Origin: Actinomycetota bacterium
Lineage (GTDB): Bacteria; Actinomycetota; Actinomycetes; Nanopelagicales; Nanopelagicaceae
NCBI GenBank assembly: GCA_947480465.1
Contig: CANKCT010000071.1
Coordinates: 1 to 5,346, forward strand
DNA length: 5,346 nt
Reading direction: 5' to 3'
The stretch's first letter is position 1. Every line of letters begins with the position of its first letter. Made by a program: the position numbers and the translations under genes. The notes beneath the pieces are model-generated. The model saw only the letters and a list, made by a program, of their open reading frames with translations, was not told the origin of the DNA and ran no database searches. Of the stretch, positions 1-5,346 are shown piece after piece.

Positions 1-1064
1 AGGACTGCACGCTTTTCCATTTCACCCTTGCTATTTGGTGCTTCATCTTCAGTGAAGGCATCCATTAAGAATGTGAGTGTGCAGCGATCAACACCAGCAG
101 CAGGCTCAATGACAAATGGAGTCCAACGCTCGCCTTTTTCCTGATCAAAGTAGGAAAGCTCTTTACCGGAAGCGGCAGAGTGGGCCTTGAGATCGAAGTC
201 TGTACGGTTAGCAATTCCTTCGAGCTCGCCCCATTCAGTACCCGCAAACTCAAACTTATACTCGATATCTGCGGTGCGCTTTGAATAATGAGACAACTTC
301 TCTTTTGGATGATCATAAATTCGCAGGCGATCAGGGTTGATACCAAGATCTACATACCAGGCTAGTCGCGTATCAATCCAGTATTGGTGCCACTCTTCAT
401 CGCTTCCCGGAACAACGAAAAACTCCATCTCCATCTGCTCAAATTCGCGAGTGCGGAAAATAAAGTTTCCGGGAGTAATTTCATTACGGAACGACTTACC
501 AATTTGTCCGATGCCAAATGGTGGTTTTTTGCGTGAAGTTGTCATTACTTGATCGAAGTTAATAAAGATTCCTTGCGCAGTCTCTGGACGCAGATAAGCA
601 AGACCTGATTCATCTTCTACTGGTCCAAGAAAAGTTTTTAGTAAACCGCTGAACTGCTTAGGTGTTGTGAACTGTCCTTTGTTTCCACAAGCCGGACAGT
701 TAACTTCAGTTAAAGATTCTGGCTTCTTCTTATGTTTTGCTTCATAAGCTTCTTCAAGGTGATCGGCACGATAACGTTTGTGACAGGCGGTGCATTCAGT
801 AAGCGGGTCGCTAAAAGTTGCAACGTGACCAGATGCTTCCCATACTTCCTTAGCAAGAATTACGCATGAATCTAAACCAACAACATCCTCACGGCCCATG
901 ACCATGGATTTCCACCATTGACGTTTAACATTGTTTTTAAGTTCTACTCCGAGTGGGCCGTAATCCCAGGAAGCCCGAAGGCCCCCATAAATTTCTGATG
1001 ATGGGTAAACAAACCCACGACGCTTTGCAAGTCCTACAATATTTTCTAAACGATCCGTTGCCAT
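1..1064 (-). CDS. glyS: Glycyl-tRNA synthetase, single-chain class II type (C-terminus cut by window edge)
   Basis: Charges tRNA-Gly with glycine in the cytoplasm. I translated the reverse strand from ATG at 1064 and got 354 complete codons with no stop before the window edge; family members are roughly 460 residues, so about 100 residues (mainly the anticodon-binding domain) are missing. Visible landmarks: the N-terminal [18 protein letters not shown] block at 22-39, a Cys4 zinc knuckle (C91, C94, C123, C126) around the RYRADH insert, RPETAQG at 159-165, class II motif 2 (FRNE 192-195 and REFEQ 206-210), then [16 protein letters not shown] and the motif 3 region EPAAGVDR. This is the homodimeric archaeal/eukaryotic-like form typical of Actinobacteria, not the alpha2beta2 GlyQ/GlyS form. 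The start is supported by GGAG six bases upstream and by the family N-terminus. It lies 62 bp downstream of the small alpha-beta barrel gene and may be cotranscribed with it. Confidence 0.97.
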   Translation of the reverse strand, partial: MATDRLENIVGLAKRRGFVYPSSEIYGGLRASWDYGPLGVELKNNVKRQWWKSMVMGREDVVGLDSCVILAKEVWEASGHVATFSDPLTECTACHKRYRADHLEEAYEAKHKKKPESLTEVNCPACGNKGQFTTPKQFSGLLKTFLGPVEDESGLAYLRPETAQGIFINFDQVMTTSRKKPPFGIGQIGKSFRNEITPGNFIFRTREFEQMEMEFFVVPGSDEEWHQYWIDTRLAWYVDLGINPDRLRIYDHPKEKLSHYSKRTADIEYKFEFAGTEWGELEGIANRTDFDLKAHSAASGKELSYFDQEKGERWTPFVIEPAAGVDRCTLTFLMDAFTEDEAPNSKGEMEKRAV

Positions 1065-1070
1065 AATTGT

Positions 1071-1074
1071 CTCC
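1071..1074 (-). promoter_or_regulatory. Shine-Dalgarno of glyS
   Basis: GGAG on the reverse strand, separated by six bases (ACAATT) from the ATG at 1064. It fixes the glyS start. It is the only clear ribosome binding site in the window; the other starts visible here have no comparable purine-rich motif. Confidence 0.7.
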
Positions 1075-1126
1075 ATCCGGCTGGCTGTCGGCGAAAAGCA
1101 ACTGGTGTTACTTCCGTAGATTAAGT

Positions 1127-1396
1127 TTACTCGTACGCTCCAGGTTCATCGATTGCTAAGGCAAGAACTGGAATCGCTTCCAACTTAGCGCGCATAGTGC
1201 TCAGCGCCCTACGGTAAGAACCGACGTTTTCCCAATTCGTCGTTAAAACCCACAATGTAGGCTCATCTAAACTTTGGCCAATCTGCCCATCTAGATATCC
1301 AGGCGCTTGTGCCAGAGCATCTCTGGCAGCCTCGAGTTCAGATCGAAAGCTTCTTGCCTGGTTTAAAGCGATGGAAAAACGAGCAATAGCAATCAT
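1127..1396 (-). CDS. Small antibiotic-biosynthesis-monooxygenase-like (dimeric alpha-beta barrel) protein
   Basis: An 89-residue soluble protein with no signal peptide or membrane segment. The pattern is that of ABM-fold proteins: an initial beta strand (MIAIARFSI), a helix rich in Ala/Glu/Arg (12-30), a [10 protein letters not shown] turn-strand (32-41), a strand-helix block [22 protein letters not shown] (44-65) with the family's W-x-x-x-x-x-Y spacing, and a closing strand ending DEPGAYE. I recognise this as a widespread small actinobacterial protein, but no substrate or reaction can be read from the sequence; many members of the fold are not oxygenases. Length is normal for a single domain. 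The ATG at 1396 has no good Shine-Dalgarno. A TAGGCT hexamer ends seven bases upstream, so the mRNA may be leaderless. It lies head-to-head with the zip transporter across a Zur-type palindrome and 62 bp ahead of glyS, with which it may form a two-gene operon. Confidence 0.85.
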   Translation of the reverse strand: MIAIARFSIALNQARSFRSELEAARDALAQAPGYLDGQIGQSLDEPTLWVLTTNWENVGSYRRALSTMRAKLEAIPVLALAIDEPGAYE

Positions 1397-1402
1397 GGGT
1401 TG

Positions 1403-1408
1403 AGCCTA
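1403..1408 (-). promoter_or_regulatory. Candidate -10 box of a leaderless promoter for the ABM-like gene
   Basis: Reverse-strand TAGGCT matches the TANNNT form of actinobacterial -10 boxes and is followed by six bases and then the ATG at 1396, the spacing expected if transcription starts at the A of the start codon. No convincing -35 is seen at the matching distance (about 1426-1431). The call is motif-based and tentative. Confidence 0.35.
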
Positions 1409-1429
1409 CAGTTCGAACTAACTCTGATT

Positions 1430-1452
1430 ATGGAAATGATAATCATTTCCAT
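1430..1452. promoter_or_regulatory. Zur/Fur-family operator (perfect 11-1-11 palindrome)
   Basis: Arm ATGGAAATGAT (1430-1440), central A1441, then the exact reverse complement ATCATTTCCAT (1442-1452). The AATGAT-A-ATCATT core is the classic Fur-family box, and the length and arms resemble actinobacterial Zur boxes. It lies in the 75-bp region between two divergent genes, one of them in an operon with zur itself, so Zur is the obvious ligand. Relative to a start at A1472 it covers about -42 to -20 of the zip promoter, a repressing position. Relative to A1396 it covers about -34 to -56 of the opposite promoter, so an effect there is less certain. Binding by Zur rather than an iron-sensing Fur is inferred from context. 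Confidence 0.87.
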
Positions 1453-1459
1453 TTTGTGA

Positions 1460-1465
1460 TAGTCT
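1460..1465 (+). promoter_or_regulatory. Candidate -10 box of a leaderless zip-zur promoter
   Basis: TAGTCT (TANNNT form) is followed by six bases (GCCGAC) and then the ATG at 1472. Nothing resembling AGGAGG lies between the palindrome and the start codon, so initiation on a leaderless transcript is the simplest reading. The -35 position (about 1437-1442, TGATAA) falls inside the operator and is not a good consensus match. An overlapping alternative is GATAGT at 1458-1463. Confidence 0.5.
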
Positions 1466-1471
1466 GCCGAC

Positions 1472-2311
1472 ATGAATATAGCCATCGTTCTTGCTGCATT
1501 AACTGCCATTTCTACCTTTGCGGGTGGAGCTCTCGCCCTAAAAGCAAAAAATCGTCTCCACCTCGTTCTTGGATTATCGGCTGGCCTACTCCTTGGCCTT
1601 GTTGCATTTGATCTCCTTCCAGAGGTGTTCGAATTGGGAACGCAAGAGTTCCTCCACGCACCGGTTGTTTCAATTGCTTTAATCGCCGGTTTTTTACTCC
1701 TTCATTTCTATGAACGAATCTTTGGCTCTCATGAGCCCGCGGGATCTGATTACAGTCACGATCATGAGCACGCCCACAACCTCACCGGCGCATTCGGAGC
1801 TATTGCGATGGGTGGACATGTCTTTCTCGATGGTCTGGCACTTGGCGTTGCATTTAAAGTTAGCTCTGATTTGGGTCTTGCGGTATTTATCGCACTTCTT
1901 GTTCACGCATTTAGTGATGGGCTAAACACCGTTTCTTTCATGATTAAATCTGGACTGTGGGGAAAGAAAAGTATTGGCTTGCTCGGTGTTGACGCCCTAG
2001 CTCGCATTTCTGGCGCGGCACTTGGAAGCACGCTTATATTGAGCAATAATCTCATTGCCATCTACCTTGCAGCTTTTTCTGGAATTGTTATCTATCTTGC
2101 AACTTCACACATCCTGCCTGAGGCGCATTCGCGTCACTCATCACGTTGGACCTTGGTCGCAACAATCACTGGTGTACTAATCATGTGGGGCTTAGTTGCG
2201 TACCTGCATTCGGGTGATGCGCATGCGCATTCAACTGAACGAGATATCCATACTGAAGAGACTCATGTTGGTGATACAGATCAGGATCATACCCACACGG
2301 ATCATGAATAA
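1472..2311 (+). CDS. ZIP-family divalent metal (probably zinc) importer with His-rich loop and tail
   Basis: A 279-residue integral membrane protein with about eight hydrophobic segments (roughly 3-23, 30-50, 64-82, 106-128, 132-158, 167-190, 193-215, 226-245), the ZIP (SLC39-type) topology. The transport-site signatures are in TM4, H116-V-F-L-D120-G, and TM5, H145-A-F-S-D149-G, matching the H-N-x-x-E/D-G and H/Q-E/D-x-x-E/H pattern of the family; TM2 has FDLLPE (46-51). The TM3-TM4 loop, cytoplasmic in ZIPs, is His-rich (H87, H96, H98, H100, H102), as is usual. After TM8 a 34-residue hydrophilic tail carries eight His plus many Asp/Glu/Thr, and should lie outside the cell. Zinc as substrate is inferred from the downstream zur and the upstream Zur-type palindrome; manganese, iron or cobalt cannot be excluded. 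Overlap with zur by 8 bp implies one transcript and translational coupling. Confidence 0.93.
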   Translation: MNIAIVLAALTAISTFAGGALALKAKNRLHLVLGLSAGLLLGLVAFDLLPEVFELGTQEFLHAPVVSIALIAGFLLLHFYERIFGSHEPAGSDYSHDHEHAHNLTGAFGAIAMGGHVFLDGLALGVAFKVSSDLGLAVFIALLVHAFSDGLNTVSFMIKSGLWGKKSIGLLGVDALARISGAALGSTLILSNNLIAIYLAAFSGIVIYLATSHILPEAHSRHSSRWTLVATITGVLIMWGLVAYLHSGDAHAHSTERDIHTEETHVGDTDQDHTHTDHE

Positions 2312-2669
2312 ATCAAATCTCAAACTGATTGCAGTTCTTGAGCGAACCGGTGGCTTTGCTAGCGCTCAAGAACTACATCAAATCCTGCGTAGAGAAGGCG
2401 ACGGGATCGGTCTCACTACGGTATATCGCGCCCTGCAAACTTTGGTTGATGACAAGATAGTGGATCTCTTACGCCGTGAAGATGGTGAAGCCATCTATCG
2501 CCTATGTGGGGACACCCATCACCATCACTTGGTATGCAAAGGCTGTGGAAATACCGTCGAAATTGAAGGTGGAGCGGTTGAAAAATGGGCAAAAGTTATA
2601 GCTGAAGAATATGGATTCAGAGATGTCGGGCATACGGCCGAGATTTTTGGACTTTGCGAAAAATGCTAA
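2304..2669 (+). CDS. zur: Zinc uptake regulator, Fur family
   Basis: A 121-residue repressor that binds DNA when loaded with zinc. The N-terminal winged helix includes SAQELHQILRREGDGIGLTTVYRALQTL (20-47), where GIGLTTVYR is the recognition helix region. The C-terminal part has the full actinobacterial Zur ligand set as known from M. tuberculosis Zur (FurB): structural Cys4 at C78, C81, C118, C121; regulatory site D54, C68, H73, H75; third site H72, H74, E93, H110, all at the same spacings as in that protein. I chose ATG at 2304, which overlaps the zip stop (ATGAATAA); the frame is open further upstream, but that stretch is the zip tail read in another frame. With this start the protein lacks the short N-terminal arm, and the usual T-R-Q-R-like motif of helix 1 reads N-K-S-N. 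There is no good Shine-Dalgarno, so translation is probably coupled to zip. The stop lies 4 bp from the convergent uppS stop. Confidence 0.96.
   Translation: MNKSNLKLIAVLERTGGFASAQELHQILRREGDGIGLTTVYRALQTLVDDKIVDLLRREDGEAIYRLCGDTHHHHLVCKGCGNTVEIEGGAVEKWAKVIAEEYGFRDVGHTAEIFGLCEKC
2333..2374. repeat. 12-bp perfect inverted repeat (stem-loop) in the first codons of zur
   Basis: AGTTCTTGAGCG at 2333-2344 is the exact reverse complement of CGCTCAAGAACT at 2363-2374, with an 18-base loop. It begins 29 bases after the zur start codon and encodes parts of VLER and SAQEL. In RNA it would form a stable hairpin near the zip-zur junction. No U-tract follows, so it does not look like an intrinsic terminator. 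The repeat is certain; any function is not. Confidence 0.6.
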
Positions 2670-2673
2670 CTAC

Positions 2674-3378
2674 TTAAGCTTTTCCAAATCGACGATCTCT
2701 TTGTGAATACTCCTCAATAGCTTTCCACAGAGTCGTGCGATTTACATCTGGCCACAGTATGTCCATGAAAACTAGCTCTGCATAAACAGATTGCCAAGGT
2801 AAGAAATTACTAGTGCGTTGCTCCCCTGACGATCTTAAGAATAAATCTACATCGCTCATAGTTGGCTGATCCAAGTACTTTGAAAAAGTTTTTTCAGTAA
2901 TTGAATCAACTTTGACTTTTCCGCGCTTAACATCAAGTGCCAGAGAGGCGGCCGCATCAACTATTTCAGAGCGGCCACCATAATTGACACACATATTTAA
3001 TGTCAGGGTTTTATTCTTTTTTGTTAACTCTTCTGCAGCTTCAAGCTCATTGATAACGCTGCTCCATAAACGCTTGGGACGGCCAACCCAGCGAATTCGA
3101 ACACCCATATCGTTCATTTCATCGCGGCGGCGTCGAATTACATCGCGATTAAATCCCATTAAAAACTTTACTTCCTCTGGAGACCTGCGCCAGTTTTCAG
3201 TTGAGAAAGCGTAAGCACTTACTTCTTTCACGCCATATTCAATTGCACCACCTATAACGTCGAAGAGGGCTGCCTCACCAGCTTCATGGCCAGCAGTGCG
3301 CGGTAATCCACGCTGCTTAGCCCAACGGCCATTCCCATCCATGACGAGGGCAACATGGTTAGGGGTGTGAATCGTCAT
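2674..3378 (-). CDS. uppS: Isoprenyl transferase (cis-prenyl pyrophosphate synthase, undecaprenyl/decaprenyl type)
   Basis: Condenses isopentenyl pyrophosphate units in cis to make the polyprenyl pyrophosphate carrier of cell-wall synthesis, acting in the cytosol at the membrane surface. In 234 residues all family signatures are present: MDGNGRWA at 13-20 with the catalytic Asp14, the SxENWxR block at 59-64, [11 protein letters not shown] at 132-142, and the C-terminal block with R182-SSGE-QR188, SNFLPWQ and the Y-A-E-L segment. The usual RTSGE or RTGGE reads RSSGE, a conservative change. It starts at ATG 3378, overlapping the recO stop as ATGA. An in-frame stop lies shortly upstream with no ATG, GTG or TTG between, so the protein really lacks the N-terminal extension many actinobacterial homologues carry. 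Product chain length cannot be told from sequence. Last visible gene of leuA-recO-uppS. Confidence 0.97.
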   Translation of the reverse strand: MTIHTPNHVALVMDGNGRWAKQRGLPRTAGHEAGEAALFDVIGGAIEYGVKEVSAYAFSTENWRRSPEEVKFLMGFNRDVIRRRRDEMNDMGVRIRWVGRPKRLWSSVINELEAAEELTKKNKTLTLNMCVNYGGRSEIVDAAASLALDVKRGKVKVDSITEKTFSKYLDQPTMSDVDLFLRSSGEQRTSNFLPWQSVYAELVFMDILWPDVNRTTLWKAIEEYSQRDRRFGKA

Positions 3379-4106
3379 ACGCGCTCTACCATCGGCAAAC
3401 TCCTCAAGCCTCTTTCAAGATGCCATTGTAAATATGCGGCAATCAAACCGCTAGCCTCACGGCGATGTTTTGATTCACTTGCAGAAGCAACTTCCCAATT
3501 ACTTTGTAACAGCGCATCCATCAACTCCAAAGTTTCTGTTGCTGGCGTTGCGCAGGCAGATGGTCGGCAATCTGCACAAACCGAGCCGCCTCCAACTAAA
3601 GAGAAATATCGGTGTGGACCTGGCTTCTCACAGTTGGAACAGATGGTCATAGATGGTGCATAACCAGCAATATCTAAGGATCGCAAAAGGAATGCATCGA
3701 GAATTAAGAGTGGCGCATAACGACTCTCGGCCAGAACTCTTAGTGCGCCAACTACTAAGTTGAATTCTTTTGTAGCTGGCTCATGCTCATTTGGACTAAA
3801 TCGTTCTGATGCCTCCATGATGGCAGCAGCAACCGTCCAACGTTGATAGTCATCGGTGAGTGACTCGCCATAATTCATGAGAGCTTCAACTTGTGTAATG
3901 GTGTCAAAAGTTTTTCCAACGAAAAGTTGAACATCAATATGACTTCCGGGTTCAAGGCGGGCTCCAAATTTCGACATCGTACGACGCACGCCTTTGGCGA
4001 CACCACGAATACGACCATGATCGCGCGTTAGCAAAGTAATGATGCGATCAGCTTCGCCGAGTTTTTGAGTGCGCAGCACAATGGCTTCATCCCTATACAA
4101 ACTCAC
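3375..4106 (-). CDS. recO: DNA repair protein RecO
   Basis: Recombination mediator of the RecFOR pathway; it binds ssDNA and helps load RecA at gaps. The 243-residue product has the family N-terminal OB-fold beginning [26 protein letters not shown], with [21 protein letters not shown] (35-55) after it, then a helical domain with a Cys4 zinc finger (C156, C159, C177, C180; C185 nearby). Length is normal. The start is GTG at 4106, supported by the conserved [19 protein letters not shown]-terminus. An ATG two bases upstream (4108-4106) overlaps it but is followed at once by TGA in its own frame. No clear Shine-Dalgarno precedes it. It begins 22 bp after the leuA stop and its own stop overlaps the uppS start by 4 bp, so the three genes are very likely cotranscribed. 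Confidence 0.96.
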   Translation of the reverse strand: MSLYRDEAIVLRTQKLGEADRIITLLTRDHGRIRGVAKGVRRTMSKFGARLEPGSHIDVQLFVGKTFDTITQVEALMNYGESLTDDYQRWTVAAAIMEASERFSPNEHEPATKEFNLVVGALRVLAESRYAPLLILDAFLLRSLDIAGYAPSMTICSNCEKPGPHRYFSLVGGGSVCADCRPSACATPATETLELMDALLQSNWEVASASESKHRREASGLIAAYLQWHLERGLRSLPMVERV

Positions 4107-4119
4107 ATGGATAAAGGTA
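4104..4119 (-). other. recO start region: ATG-TGA start-stop overlapping the GTG start, with possible -10 box
   Basis: The reverse strand reads ATGTGAG, so an ATG directly followed by TGA overlaps the in-frame GTG of recO. A TACCTT hexamer (4119-4114) lies seven bases upstream of the GTG and has the TANNNT form of a -10 box at leaderless spacing, but no -35 supports it. It may be chance, or an internal promoter or initiation-tuning element. Confidence 0.3.
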
Positions 4120-4128
4120 GTGCGTGGA

Positions 4129-5346
<1,218 letters not shown>

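Noticed and set aside
65..552. Short open frames on both strands in the first 550 bases.
   Set aside because: The whole region is read as GlyRS on the minus strand with motif 2 and motif 3 in frame; these are shadows.
1118..1123. Reverse-strand TAATCT as a -10 box for a separate glyS promoter in the 62-bp gap.
   Set aside because: The hexamer has TANNNT form but no -35-like sequence at 16-18 bp and would lie mostly next to the upstream stop codon; not strong enough to call.
1065..1126. Possible hairpin in the ABM-like gene to glyS gap (CCG...CGG around 1078-1090).
   Set aside because: Only three base pairs match and no U-tract follows; not a terminator or T-box leader, and the gap is too short for a T-box.
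1694..1925. Two open frames of about 70 codons, one per strand, inside the ZIP gene.
   Set aside because: Both are shadows of the ZIP frame with no recognisable domain or start signal; the ZIP frame carries the transmembrane and metal motifs.
2196..2303. A 36-residue N-terminal extension of Zur from in-frame upstream starts (ATG 2196 or ATG 2265).
   Set aside because: This stretch is the His-rich tail of the ZIP read in another frame. It gives an Ile/Met/Arg-rich sequence unlike any Fur-family N-terminus, and ATG 2304 at the zip stop gives a compact, family-like start.
3355..3663. 102-codon plus-strand open frame opposite recO and the start of uppS.
   Set aside because: Antisense to a clear RecO reading frame with a Cys4 finger; its translation resembles no family I recognise and it has no Shine-Dalgarno.

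Overview
The window reads as chromosome from a small-genome, low-to-mid GC actinobacterium. By eye GC is in the mid-40s percent, well below most Actinobacteria, but protein sequences and gene order are actinobacterial: single-chain class II GlyRS, a Zur with the mycobacterial/streptomycete ligand pattern, a long-type LeuA, RecO and UppS. Tight packing (gaps of 4, 22, 62 and 75 bp; overlaps of 4 and 8 bp) with low GC fits a streamlined freshwater lineage such as acI (Nanopelagicales). That placement is inference; no rRNA is present to settle it.

Layout. Minus strand 1-1064 is the N-terminal three quarters of glyS, cut by the left edge. Upstream of it, minus strand 1127-1396, is a small protein of the antibiotic-biosynthesis-monooxygenase/dimeric alpha-beta barrel type. 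A 75-bp divergent intergenic region (1397-1471) holds a perfect 11-1-11 palindrome of Fur/Zur-box type. Rightward from it run a ZIP-family metal transporter (1472-2311) and zur (2304-2669), overlapping by 8 bp. Zur converges with a leftward operon leuA (partial, cut by the right edge) - recO - uppS, the two facing stop codons being only 4 bp apart.

How it works together. The zip-zur pair with its operator looks like a complete, autoregulated zinc-uptake module: when zinc is plentiful, Zur should bind the palindrome, which covers about -42 to -20 of the predicted leaderless zip promoter, and shut off both importer and regulator. The same palindrome lies just upstream of the divergent small gene, so that gene and possibly glyS behind it may also respond to zinc. 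The flanks glyS...zur-uppS-recO are the actinobacterial zur neighbourhood known from Mycobacterium and Streptomyces, but the slot next to zur, filled by smtB or an ABC zinc transporter in those genera, holds a single-gene ZIP importer here.

The most interesting points are this swap, a ZIP whose second (M2) metal site seems lost and which carries a His-rich C-terminal tail, the apparent lack of Shine-Dalgarno sequences on both divergent genes, and a 12-bp perfect inverted repeat in the first codons of zur. No RNA genes, mobile elements, CRISPR arrays or convincing intrinsic terminators were seen, and no stretch over 300 bases lacks a gene.
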